A stretch of DNA of 32,112 nt from an uncultured Chitinophagaceae bacterium. GTDB taxonomy: Bacteria; Bacteroidota; Bacteroidia; Chitinophagales; Chitinophagaceae. The stretch is taken from contig CAKSVK010000019.1 in assembly GCA_934502905.1 (NCBI GenBank), forward strand, positions 1 through 32,112, written 5' to 3'. A model generated the notes under the pieces. It saw only the letters and a list, made by a program, of their open reading frames with translations, made no database searches and was not told the DNA's origin. The position numbers and the translations under genes are program-made. Shown here one piece after another: positions 9,256 to 16,620 of the stretch (within the stretch, counting starts at the first letter, position 1; each line of letters starts with the position of its first letter).

Positions 9256-9847
9256 CGATCACCCGATGGTGATTGAAGGATTGAAGTCATTACTTTCTGC
9301 CTACGATACCCTGTCGGTGACCCAGACATTTACAAAAGGAAAAGAGGCTTACAGCTTCTTGGAAGACGCTTATGCCGATGTGGTCCTGTTGGATATCAAC
9401 CTGCCCGACATTAACGGAATTGAGCTGTGCGGTAAGCTTACCGCCCGCAACAGCGATATAAAAATACTGGGAATGAGCACCTATAACGATGCATCCATCA
9501 TCAGGCAGATGGTGCATAAAGGGGCAAAGGGATACCTGTTGAAAAACGCTTCTCCTGATGAACTGCTGCGGGCCATTGAGCAGGTCTACGATGGTAATAA
9601 ATATTTCAGCCAGGAAGTGCAGGGCATCCTTGCGGAGTCTTCCCTCAAAGACATTCCGCATCTTACAAGACGTGAAAAGGAGATCCTGCGCCTGATCGCA
9701 TCCGGAGAAACGACCCAGCAGATAGCCGACAAACTTTACGTCAGCCCGCTAACTATAGAAACACACCGTAGGAACCTGATGCAGAAGTTTTCTGTCAACA
9801 ATGCCCCTGCGTTGATAAAAATGGCCATTGACCACAAGTTCCTGTAG
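9224..9847 (+). CDS. NarL/FixJ-family response regulator
   Basis: 207-residue transcriptional regulator and partner of the kinase that overlaps its start. I chose ATG 9224 (MKQTIEIIIVDDHP) over a TTG 18 bases upstream. The receiver domain has the acidic pair in VDDHP, the phospho-acceptor D57 (VVLLDINLPD), the Ser/Thr in GMSTYND and the lysine in GAKGYLLKNASPDEL. The C-terminal LuxR-type helix-turn-helix (LTRREKEILRLIASG through TIETHRRNLMQKF) binds DNA as a dimer, normally at inverted repeats. Two palindromes sharing GGTATACC flank this operon and are candidate sites. No terminator is visible after the gene; the next gene is 187 bases on. Confidence 0.94.
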   Translation: MKQTIEIIIVDDHPMVIEGLKSLLSAYDTLSVTQTFTKGKEAYSFLEDAYADVVLLDINLPDINGIELCGKLTARNSDIKILGMSTYNDASIIRQMVHKGAKGYLLKNASPDELLRAIEQVYDGNKYFSQEVQGILAESSLKDIPHLTRREKEILRLIASGETTQQIADKLYVSPLTIETHRRNLMQKFSVNNAPALIKMAIDHKFL

Positions 9848-9938
9848 ACATAATATTTCCGTGCTCTGGGGTTGTTAGCTAGCTGCAGGATACCAGTTAT
9901 CATTTGTACCGTTGCTCAGCAGGGCCCCACGCGCATTA

Positions 9939-9950
9939 CTGGTATACCAG
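9939..9950. promoter_or_regulatory. Palindrome CTGGTATACCAG, possible operator
   Basis: Perfect 12-base palindrome between the response regulator and the Crp-family gene. It shares the core GGTATACC, and 12 of 16 aligned positions, with the palindrome at 7158-7173 before the kinase. It lies about 45 bases upstream of the -7 box of the Crp-family gene, a usual place for an activator site. Its function is inferred. Confidence 0.35.
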
Positions 9951-9968
9951 GATGGCCTTTGTAATTGC

Positions 9969-10003
9969 TTTGTAACCCACCTGAAAATATTTCTTTAAGT
10001 TTG
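9969..10003 (+). promoter_or_regulatory. Promoter of the Crp/Fnr-family gene
   Basis: TTTG (9969-9972) and TAAGTTTG (9996-10003) match the two Bacteroidota sigma elements, with a 23-base spacer at the long end of the usual range. The start codon is 31 bases downstream. Confidence 0.5.
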
Positions 10004-10034
10004 AGATGGTAAATAAATAAAAATCCCATCTATT

Positions 10035-10622
10035 ATGCGTATAGATTTTAAGGACTTCTTACAGAAAAAGATCGGGATAACGGATGAACAGTATGATTTG
10101 CTGGAACCCTGGATTTCCTTTAAAAGCGTGGAAAAAAATACGATCCTGTTGCAGCAGGAGAATGTATGCAGCGAAGTATATTTTGTGCTGGAAGGGTTGT
10201 TGCGGGCTTATACCATCGACGAACAGGATAAGCTGCATGTAATACAATTTGCGCCGGAAGAATCATGGATCGCAGACCGGAATAGTTTTTATTTTGGTGA
10301 GCCGGCATTGTTTTTTATAGATACCTATGAAGACTCGGAAGTGGCGGTGCTCAACCGGGAGTTTTTTGCCCACCTCAATAAGATGCCCGAGTTTTTTGAG
10401 TTCCAGGTCCGTTTGCTGCATAACTATATCCGTCAGCTGCAGATGCGGGTGAATATGCTTTTATCGGCTTCGGCCGAAGCCCGTTATCTGGATTTTACAA
10501 ACCGGTATCCCAATCTCACATTGCGGGTACCGCAATGGATGATCGCAACCTACTTGGGCATTACCCCGGAATCGCTGAGCAGGGTGAGGAAGGAGCTGGC
10601 CAGGCGAAATTTCAATAAGTAA
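10035..10622 (+). CDS. Crp/Fnr-family transcriptional regulator
   Basis: 195-residue regulator with an N-terminal cyclic-nucleotide-binding-type beta-roll (about residues 20-120, including LLQQENVCSEVYFVLEGLLRAY and IQFAPEESWI), a long dimer helix (about 125-150) and a C-terminal winged helix. The recognition region is WMIATYLGITPESLSRVRKELAR. No cysteine cluster for an Fnr-type iron-sulfur centre is present, and the phosphate-binding RxS arginine of true cAMP receptors is not evident, so the ligand is unknown. Such Bacteroidota proteins are often single-gene regulators. The gene has its own promoter and lies 115 bases before xylA. Control of xylA is possible but not shown. Confidence 0.9.
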   Translation: MRIDFKDFLQKKIGITDEQYDLLEPWISFKSVEKNTILLQQENVCSEVYFVLEGLLRAYTIDEQDKLHVIQFAPEESWIADRNSFYFGEPALFFIDTYEDSEVAVLNREFFAHLNKMPEFFEFQVRLLHNYIRQLQMRVNMLLSASAEARYLDFTNRYPNLTLRVPQWMIATYLGITPESLSRVRKELARRNFNK

Positions 10623-10680
10623 TATTTTTGTTTAAATATCACCACTGGGGGAATACAAACATTTTTTTACCTGAAAATCT

Positions 10681-10688
10681 TAACTTTA
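10681..10688 (+). promoter_or_regulatory. Possible -7 element of xylA (TAACTTTA)
   Basis: Seven of eight match to TAnnTTTG, 49 bases before the xylA ATG. An exact match (TATTTTTG, 10623-10630) lies 58 bases further upstream and is an alternative. Neither has a clear -33 box. Confidence 0.3.
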
Positions 10689-10737
10689 GCCCCCTTAAAT
10701 AAGTTCTAATTATTATTTGTATTAAAACACATTTACA

Positions 10738-12066
10738 ATGAGTATTGTTGCAGGTAGCCGTGAATATTTTCCCGGTATTGGTAAGATCCGGTTTGAAGGT
10801 CCTCAGTCAGATAACCCGCTTGCTTTTAAATGGTATGACGAAAACAGGGTGGTAGCCGGTAAAACCATGAAGGAGCATTTCAGGTTTGCAGTTGCTTACT
10901 GGCATACTTTCTGTGGAACGGGCGCTGACCCCTTTGGTCCGGGCACGAAGAAATTTCCCTGGGATGAAAATGCAGATGCCGTTCAACGGGCAAAAGATAA
11001 AGCCGATGCTGCTTTCGAGTTTATTACCAAGCTGGGGGTTCCCTATTACTGCTTTCACGATATAGATGTGGTAGACGAAGGTAATTCGCTGGCGGAATAT
11101 GAAAGTCGCATGCAAACGATGACAGCGTACCTGAAAGAAAAACAAAAGGCCAGCGGCGTAAAGCTGCTGTGGGGCACTGCCAATGTATTTTCCAATCCGA
11201 GATATATGAACGGGGCATCCACCAACCCCGACTTTAACACGGTGGCGTGGGCTGGGGCGCAGGTAAAAAATGCTATTGATGCTACCATTGCGCTGGATGG
11301 TGAAAACTATGTATTCTGGGGAGGCAGGGAAGGATATATGACCCTGCTGAATACCGATATGAAACGTGAGCTGGACCACCTGGCGCAGTTCCTGACGGTT
11401 GCAAGGGATTATGCCCGCAAAAATGGCTTCAAGGGTACTTTCTTTATTGAACCCAAACCTTGTGAGCCTACCAAGCACCAGTATGATTATGACAGTGCGA
11501 CTGTAATTGGCTTCCTGCGCTATTACGGTCTTGATAAAGACTTCAAGCTGAACCTGGAAGTGAACCATGCAACCCTGGCGGGACATACTTTTCAGCACGA
11601 ACTGCAGGTAGCCGCTGATAACGGTATGCTGGGCAGCATGGATGCCAACAGGGGCGATTATCAAAACGGCTGGGACACAGATCAGTTTCCTGTGAACCTG
11701 AATGAATTAGCTGAGTCTATGCTCATTGTCCTGGAAGCAGGCGGATTTGCCGGTGGTGGTGTAAACTTCGATGCCAAAGCACGTCGCAATTCAACAGACC
11801 TGGAGGACATATTTTATGCGCACGTCGGCGGTATGGATGCTTTTGCCCGCAGCCTGGTGATTGCTGATAATATATTGCAGAAATCTGCATATAAAAAGTT
11901 CCGCCAGGAGCGTTATGCATCTTTTGACAGCGGCAAAGGAAAAGAATTTGAGAGCGGTAAGTTGTCCCTGGAAGATTTGAGAAATCATGCTGCAGCCTCC
12001 GGTGAGCCCAGGCAACTGAGCGGCAGGCAGGAATGGCTGGAAAATATCATCAACCAGTATATTTAG
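10738..12066 (+). CDS. xylA: Xylose isomerase
   Basis: 442-residue enzyme that interconverts D-xylose and D-xylulose (and slowly D-glucose and D-fructose) in the cytoplasm. Length and motifs fit the longer class II isomerases. The catalytic H107 and D110 sit in CFHDID. WGGREGY is the sugar-binding segment. The metal ligand E238 and the lysine K240 are in [30 protein letters not shown] and NFDAKARR supply the other metal ligands. The gene stands alone: no xylulokinase or sugar transporter is adjacent, unlike many xyl operons. The Crp-family gene lies just upstream and an aminotransferase follows after a likely terminator. There is no clear Shine-Dalgarno site before the ATG. Identification is very secure. 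Confidence 0.97.
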   Translation: MSIVAGSREYFPGIGKIRFEGPQSDNPLAFKWYDENRVVAGKTMKEHFRFAVAYWHTFCGTGADPFGPGTKKFPWDENADAVQRAKDKADAAFEFITKLGVPYYCFHDIDVVDEGNSLAEYESRMQTMTAYLKEKQKASGVKLLWGTANVFSNPRYMNGASTNPDFNTVAWAGAQVKNAIDATIALDGENYVFWGGREGYMTLLNTDMKRELDHLAQFLTVARDYARKNGFKGTFFIEPKPCEPTKHQYDYDSATVIGFLRYYGLDKDFKLNLEVNHATLAGHTFQHELQVAADNGMLGSMDANRGDYQNGWDTDQFPVNLNELAESMLIVLEAGGFAGGGVNFDAKARRNSTDLEDIFYAHVGGMDAFARSLVIADNILQKSAYKKFRQERYASFDSGKGKEFESGKLSLEDLRNHAAASGEPRQLSGRQEWLENIINQYI

Positions 12067-12083
12067 TATAAAAACTCACGTTG

Positions 12084-12152
12084 AAATCATCTTTTTGGTG
12101 TAGGTTTGTTCGCTTTTTCAGCGACATAATACATCGGAAAGATGATTTTTTG
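12084..12152 (+). terminator. Likely terminator after xylA
   Basis: An 11-base stem (AAATCATCTTT at 12084-12094, AAAGATGATTT at 12138-12148) encloses a second 5-base hairpin (TCGCT/AGCGA, 12110-12124) and runs into six T residues ending at 12152. It begins 18 bases after the xylA stop. The long compound loop is unusual for a terminator, so confidence is moderate. Confidence 0.5.
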
Positions 12153-12233
12153 TGGAATGGCCTGATCAGTATACATCGCAAAGGGCACGCTCTGTTAAAT
12201 TGATAAAAACCAATAAGCCGTAGCAGGTAAAAA

Positions 12234-13436
12234 ATGATACACATGAAACTCTCTTCAAGATTACAGAAGTTCAACGAACCGGAAACTTTAAAAATGGCCA
12301 AACTGGGCCGGGAACTCAGAGCCAAAGGAATAGATGTAATAGACCTGAGCCTGGGCGAGCCTGATTTTGATACGCCGGATCACGTGAAAGCTGCCGGTAA
12401 AAAGGCAATTGATGAAAATTACAGTCATTACACACCAGTTGCAGGATATGCAGACCTTCGTGAAGCAGTTTGCACCAAGCTGAAACGGGATAACAACCTG
12501 GACTATAAGCCGGAAAATATCATTACTTCAACCGGGGCAAAACAAAGTCTTGCCAACGTGATACTGGCAGTGGTAGATGTGAATGATGAAGTGATCATTC
12601 CTACACCTTACTGGGTTACTTACTCTGAGCTGGTTCGCCTGGCAGACGGTAAGCCCGTATTTGTGCAATCATCTATCGAAAACAAATACAAGATCACCCC
12701 CGAGCAACTGGAAAAAGCGATCACCCCAAAGACGAAGCTGTTCATGTTCTCTTCGCCCTGTAACCCCTCCGGATCAGTATATTCAAAAGAAGAGCTGGAA
12801 GGATTGGCAAATGTATTCCGCAAGCATCCGGATATCCTGATCATTGCAGATGAAATATATGAGTACATCAATTATGCAGCCAAGCACGAGAGCATCGCCC
12901 AGTTCGATGACATTAAAGACAGGGTGATCCTGGTGAACGGTTTGAGTAAAGGTTTTGCGATGACCGGCTGGCGTTTGGGGTATATTGCTGCTCATCCGGA
13001 TATAGTAAAAGGATGTGAGAAGCTGCAGGGACAATTGACCAGCGCTACCTGCTCTATTACACAACGGGCTGCCATTGAAGCATTGACCGGCGATTTAACT
13101 GCTTCCAAAGATATGTTGAAGGCATTTACGGAACGTAAGGCCCGTATCCTTTCGCTGCTCGGTGAGATACCGGGTGTACAATGTGCGGAACCGGATGGTG
13201 CGTTTTATGTGTTTCCCAGGGTCGATGCTTTCTTCGGTAAAAAAGATGCGGAAGGTAATACAATCAACAATGCAGATGACTTGTGTATGTACCTGTTGAA
13301 CACTGCACACGTGTCCACCGTTACCGGCACGGCTTTCGGTGAGCCTACCTGCATCCGTTTGTCTTTTGCCACCAGCATGGATAAAATTGAAAAAGCTGCA
13401 GCGCGCATTAAAAAGGCGCTTACCGAATTACAATAA
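12234..13436 (+). CDS. Class I/II pyridoxal-phosphate aminotransferase (aspartate aminotransferase type)
   Basis: 400-residue cytoplasmic enzyme of fold-type I, subgroup I-gamma (AspC/AatA of thermophiles and Bacteroidota), which moves the amino group between aspartate or related amino acids and 2-oxoglutarate. Visible motifs are LSLGEPDFDTP near the N-terminus, STGAKQSL for phosphate contact, TPYWVTY, the conserved SSPCNPSGS (pyridine-ring asparagine), ADEIYEY, and the Schiff-base lysine K239 in NGLSKGFAMTGWRLGY. RLSFATS near the end carries the carboxylate-binding arginine. The start at 12234 is favoured over a second ATG 9 bases later because CAGG lies 6-9 bases before it. The gene is followed by a strong terminator, so it is a single transcription unit. 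Exact substrate preference cannot be read from the sequence. Confidence 0.93.
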   Translation: MIHMKLSSRLQKFNEPETLKMAKLGRELRAKGIDVIDLSLGEPDFDTPDHVKAAGKKAIDENYSHYTPVAGYADLREAVCTKLKRDNNLDYKPENIITSTGAKQSLANVILAVVDVNDEVIIPTPYWVTYSELVRLADGKPVFVQSSIENKYKITPEQLEKAITPKTKLFMFSSPCNPSGSVYSKEELEGLANVFRKHPDILIIADEIYEYINYAAKHESIAQFDDIKDRVILVNGLSKGFAMTGWRLGYIAAHPDIVKGCEKLQGQLTSATCSITQRAAIEALTGDLTASKDMLKAFTERKARILSLLGEIPGVQCAEPDGAFYVFPRVDAFFGKKDAEGNTINNADDLCMYLLNTAHVSTVTGTAFGEPTCIRLSFATSMDKIEKAAARIKKALTELQ

Positions 13437-13457
13437 AAGCTGTTGAACAGATTTGTT

Positions 13458-13492
13458 AAAGCCCCGGATGATTATTCCGGGGTTTCTTTTTT
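13458..13492 (+). terminator. Rho-independent terminator of the aminotransferase gene
   Basis: The stem CCCCGGA/TCCGGGG (13462-13468 and 13476-13482) is extended by AAAG/TTTC and followed by a T-rich run (CTTTTTTC). It lies 21 bases after the stop codon. Confidence 0.92.
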
Positions 13493-13514
13493 CAATCGTC
13501 ATATCAATCCATGC

Positions 13515-13749
13515 CGTCATTCCGATCCCGGACGAAGGTTGGAAGAAGAACTAATTTCATCAAAGGTAATCTGCCGGCCAGAGAAATCTTTCATCAATGA
13601 GGTATTCCACGCCTTCATGAGAAATCTCCCTTCGGTCGATATGACGTGCCGGGGTGATAAGATTTCTCTTTGTCCTTCTTCGTCGAATTCGTTGAAATAA
13701 CATCGCCTGCCTGATCGTCACCTCGACGAAGGAGAGGAGGTCTCACGAC
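13515..13749. repeat. Cluster of intergenic repeat units (CGTCAnnTCGAcCGAAGG type)
   Basis: Three related units occur here. 13515-13540 (plus) starts CGTCATTCCGATC and ends GACGAAGG. 13615-13646 is the same type inverted and reads CGTCATATCGACCGAAGGG on the minus strand. 13716-13749 (plus) reads CGTCACCTCGACGAAGGAG, then GTCTCACGA. The inverted pair AGAGAAATCTT / AAGATTTCTCT (13580-13590, 13659-13669) frames the middle unit. This looks like a dispersed palindromic (REP/MITE-like) family; copy number elsewhere in the genome cannot be seen from here. Confidence 0.6.
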
Positions 13750-14013
13750 CATTGACGTGTGCCAATGACGTATAATATAATCAATTGTAAATAAGCTGTT
13801 TAAAAAGTCGCGTGCGGACACGCGGCCGGGCGGTCCGCTGCCTCTGCACGTGTCCTCACGTGCAGTTCAAGTGCAGGTGGAATCAGACCGGGGATGCCTG
13901 ATTATAATGGCACAGTTGGGTAGCTGTTCAGTCAGAACGGGATACTACATGTCACCGCGCAATGATTAAGCAACTTATAACTGGTCGGGGTAGTAAGATT
14001 CTCTTCATTTTCC

Positions 14014-14064
14014 TTTGAAGGCATCATGCCTTCAAACAAAAAGAGAGCACCATTATGTGCTCTC
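14014..14064 (-). terminator. Double-hairpin terminator of the L,D-transpeptidase gene
   Basis: On the minus strand, downstream of the stop at 14106-14108, a perfect 8-base stem (GAGAGCAC/GTGCTCTC, plus coordinates 14043-14050 and 14057-14064) is followed by TTTTTGTTTG. Immediately after comes a 23-base palindrome (14014-14036, arms TTTGAAGGCAT/ATGCCTTCAAA). The first hairpin is a standard terminator; the second may be a backup. Confidence 0.82.
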
Positions 14065-14105
14065 CGAGTTTAAAAAACCTAACCTTGACTTAAGACGTTA
14101 GAAGC

Positions 14106-14666
14106 TTATTTTTCGATGACTACTTCCGTACCAATAGGAAGCATATCGTAGAGCTCATCCATATCTGAGTAGCGTACGGAGATACAGCCACTTGTCCAGT
14201 TTATGAATTTATCTATTACCCACTCCTCATTCGGCCGGGTACCATGAATTCCAATGCCACCGCCTATTGTGGCTTTTTTAGGAATTTCACCCTTTGCCTT
14301 TCTTTCATTGAACCGTTCGTAACTTTCTCTGGTGGGATAATCCAGTAAAAGGAACTTACCCCATTTGCTATGAACTTTTTTTCCGACTATTTTAAAGCTG
14401 CCTTCCGGCGTTAAGCGGTCTCCCTCCATACGTTTATCGTCCTGTGCTTTATTGCCGAATACAACAGGATAGGTGCCAAACCAGCCATCCTGGTCATATA
14501 ACGTCATTTCGTAAGCGCTCTTTTTAATAACGAGCTTATAGGAAACATCGGCCTTCCGGGCAGCAGTGATATTTTCTGCCGGTATGCTCTTTGTTCCGAA
14601 ACTCTGGAACAAAAAACAGATCAGAATAGCTCCGAGGGCAACAGATAAACGGATTGAATTCAACAT
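14106..14666 (-). CDS. L,D-transpeptidase (YkuD family)
   Basis: 186-residue exported protein with an N-terminal hydrophobic leader (about residues 7-22, LSVALGAILICFLFQSFG). The YkuD catalytic domain spans about 40-185. H141 in GIGIHGTRP and the nucleophile C161 in WTSGCISVRYSD match the HxGT...SxGC(I/V)xx motif of these cysteine enzymes. They cross-link peptidoglycan stem peptides 3-3 or attach proteins to them, in the periplasm. The domain lacks an obvious peptidoglycan-binding module. It is 135 bases downstream of the MerR gene on the same strand and could be read from the same transcript or its own promoter. No good promoter was found in the gap. Confidence 0.92.
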   Translation of the reverse strand: MLNSIRLSVALGAILICFLFQSFGTKSIPAENITAARKADVSYKLVIKKSAYEMTLYDQDGWFGTYPVVFGNKAQDDKRMEGDRLTPEGSFKIVGKKVHSKWGKFLLLDYPTRESYERFNERKAKGEIPKKATIGGGIGIHGTRPNEEWVIDKFINWTSGCISVRYSDMDELYDMLPIGTEVVIEK

Positions 14667-14801
14667 AGGAATTTAAAGAATTGAACAACAAAAAAACGGG
14701 TGTAAAAAACAAATATTTTCCACCAGGTCTTTCTTTACCTTTTGTTATTCCACAAAAGAAAAGCCCCTTATTGTTAATAAAATCCTATATATCCTATTGA
14801 T

Positions 14802-15431
14802 TTATAGCCCTGCTTTCAGCTCCAGGAGGAACTGTTTTACCCTTTCCAGTTTTTGAATTAACTCAAAATTCTCTGAAGCTTTGTTTTTGTTCTTTTTCAG
14901 GTAGTTTTTTGCGCCTTCAATGGTGTATTTTCTGAAACGCAGCAGGTGGTGGATCATGAAAAGGTTTTTAATGTCTTCCGGGCGGAAATGACGATCTCCT
15001 TTCCTGTTTTTCCTGGGTTTGATAATATCAAATTCTGATTCCCAGTAACGAAGCAGCGAGCTGTTCAGCTTGAACATTCTCGATACTTCTCCAATGCTGT
15101 AATATTGTTTTTTAAATAGTATTTCATCCGGCGGAATTTCTATAAAGGCCGCTTCTGCTTCCATTTCCCTGGCTGATTTCCGTCCGCGCTTCCCTTTTTT
15201 AGGTAAGGACGCTGTTGCGATCGGGGTAACAGGTTCAGCAATCGTGATCTCTTCAAGGATCGTTTCTTCCTTCTCGCCTTCCGCCGGATCCATAAAAGTA
15301 ACGGTACCGGAAGCAGGTACTGGAGATGTTTGAGGTATATCCTGTTTTGCCGGGCCCCTGGGTGCCTCAGGTGGCGGAATCGGCTTTTCCTCTTCCGCAG
15401 GATTACCAAATAAATCCAACTGCTTATACAT
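14802..15431 (-). CDS. MerR-family transcriptional regulator with long N-terminal extension
   Basis: 209-residue protein. Residues 1-100 are low-complexity, rich in proline, glutamate and, later, lysine (KKGKRGRKS), and are probably disordered. A MerR-type winged helix begins near 106 (YYSIGEVSRMFKLNSSLLRYWESEFDII, then RKGDRHFRPEDIKNL) and ends in a short helix region. The usual C-terminal effector-binding domain is missing, so the ligand, if any, is unknown. The gene lies 77 bases after the M23 peptidase gene on the same strand. From general knowledge, M23 peptidase, MerR protein and alanyl-tRNA synthetase often sit together in Bacteroidota genomes, which supports a linked envelope-related role. 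Confidence 0.88.
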   Translation of the reverse strand: MYKQLDLFGNPAEEEKPIPPPEAPRGPAKQDIPQTSPVPASGTVTFMDPAEGEKEETILEEITIAEPVTPIATASLPKKGKRGRKSAREMEAEAAFIEIPPDEILFKKQYYSIGEVSRMFKLNSSLLRYWESEFDIIKPRKNRKGDRHFRPEDIKNLFMIHHLLRFRKYTIEGAKNYLKKNKNKASENFELIQKLERVKQFLLELKAGL

Positions 15432-15508
15432 ATTGCTAAGTTACTATCCCGCTAAGATACTTAAGATACTGTTTACAAAAGGATGGTGCTTAGATACTTA
15501 TCAACAAG

Positions 15509-16480
15509 TTAGTCAAAGCTCTGGTTGCCCGACGCCGCAATTTGCAACATCCTGTCAAACTGTTCCGGGCTCAGGTCGTTATAGAAGAAGTAAACCGGAT
15601 CCAGCTTCCGCCCGTTTTTATGCACTTCATAGTGCAGGTGCGGCCCGGTGGATTTGCCGGTACTGCCTACCCAGCCGATCTGTTCGCCGCGTTTTACCCG
15701 CTGGCCTACTTTTACATTGATACGATACTGGTGCCCGTACAGGGTTTCGTAACCATAGCCATGATTGACAACCACATAGTTGCCATATCCGTTTCCTTTA
15801 TTACCGGCAATTTTTACAACACCATCTGCTGTAGCGTAAATGGGTGTTCCCTGTGGCGCGGCAAAATCAAGTCCCGAATGCATTTTTACCGTCTTGTACA
15901 CGGGATCTATCCGGTAGCCGAAGCCAGAGGCGAGGCGCGTAAGCTCTTTATTGCTGATCGGTTGAATGGCGGGGGTTGCTGCCAGCAACTTTTCCTTGTC
16001 TTTGATCATTTTTTCAATGTCGCCATAGGATTTCAGCTGAAAGCTGATGCGGTTAGAAAGATTATCCAGGGTGCTGGCAATGGAGAAGGCCAGCTCATTG
16101 TCTCCCATGCTTTCCACCATCCGCAGCTCCTGTTCCTTTTCCATTCGCTTTGCACGGGCGCTGTCCGGAATAGGGTTGGCTTCAAAGATCTCCCTGTATA
16201 TATGGTTGTCTCTTTTTTCCAGCTCCACCATTTGCTGCTGCAATGATCTTACCTTATTATTGAGCAATACATAGTCGTTCTTGATACGTTGATTTTCCTG
16301 TCGCATCAGCATTTCTTTCGGGGAATCAAGGATCCGGAAAGCAATGGCTACTATGATAACGGCAGTAACCAGTGCGGCAGCCAAAAAGCCTAAAATACGC
16401 AGCAGCTTTACCCGCAGGGGTACTACCAGTTTTTCGTATCGGAGTGTATTTGTATTGTAATAATATTTAATTTTTTTCAT
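15509..16480 (-). CDS. M23-family (LytM-like) peptidoglycan endopeptidase, membrane anchored
   Basis: 323-residue protein: a short cytoplasmic N-terminus, one transmembrane helix (about residues 28-50, ILGFLAAALVTAVIIVAIAF), a coiled-coil region (about 55-165) and a C-terminal M23 domain (about 185-305). Zinc ligands H201 and D205 are in HSGLDFA. H281 and H283 lie in the GPHLHYEV motif, and GYGNYVVVNHGYGYETLYGH precedes it. All family residues appear present, so it is likely an active endopeptidase cutting peptide cross-bridges, though some coiled-coil M23 proteins act only as activators. It is divergent from alaS with 140 bases between the starts. An exact TATATTTG -7 box lies upstream. Confidence 0.94.
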   Translation of the reverse strand: MKKIKYYYNTNTLRYEKLVVPLRVKLLRILGFLAAALVTAVIIVAIAFRILDSPKEMLMRQENQRIKNDYVLLNNKVRSLQQQMVELEKRDNHIYREIFEANPIPDSARAKRMEKEQELRMVESMGDNELAFSIASTLDNLSNRISFQLKSYGDIEKMIKDKEKLLAATPAIQPISNKELTRLASGFGYRIDPVYKTVKMHSGLDFAAPQGTPIYATADGVVKIAGNKGNGYGNYVVVNHGYGYETLYGHQYRINVKVGQRVKRGEQIGWVGSTGKSTGPHLHYEVHKNGRKLDPVYFFYNDLSPEQFDRMLQIAASGNQSFD

Positions 16481-16565
16481 GAAACACCACTCAAGCTGTG
16501 TTCTGCTGGCACAAAAATCCAGCCATAAATTTAATTAACTTCGCACCCGCCTGTGACCATCCGGG

Positions 16566-16573
16566 CAAATATA
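16566..16573 (-). promoter_or_regulatory. -7 promoter element of the M23 peptidase gene (TATATTTG)
   Basis: Exact TAnnTTTG match reading leftward, 85 bases before the M23 start. It predicts a leader of about 75-80 bases. A -33 TTG is not obvious. The oppositely directed alaS promoter must lie in the same 140-base gap; TAACTTCG at 16536-16543 is a weaker candidate for it. Confidence 0.45.
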
Positions 16574-16620
16574 AAGGTTAAATACCCCATATCGCTATAA
16601 TAAATATAAACGAAGTAATT

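Larger units (their letters stand above)
13437..14105. other. Non-coding region between convergent genes
   Basis: This 669-base gap between the aminotransferase (+) and the L,D-transpeptidase (-) holds no credible gene. It contains the aminotransferase terminator, the repeat cluster at 13515-13749, two GC-rich hairpins (13809-13824 CGCGTG CGGA CACGCG and 13844-13865 CTGCACGTG TCCT CACGTGCAG) and the paired terminator hairpins of the minus-strand gene at 14014-14064. I see nothing recognisable in 13870-14010. Confidence 0.7.

Noticed and set aside
10807..11664. 285-codon antisense open frame within xylA
   Set aside because: The xylose isomerase is complete with all active-site motifs, and the antisense product resembles nothing.
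13443..13821. Two open frames (85 and 68 codons) after the aminotransferase
   Set aside because: They run across the terminator and the palindromic repeat cluster, so they are chance frames.
14739..14758. 7-base hairpin CTTTTGT/ACAAAAG between the MerR and L,D-transpeptidase genes
   Set aside because: No T-run follows on the minus strand, so a terminator is not supported.
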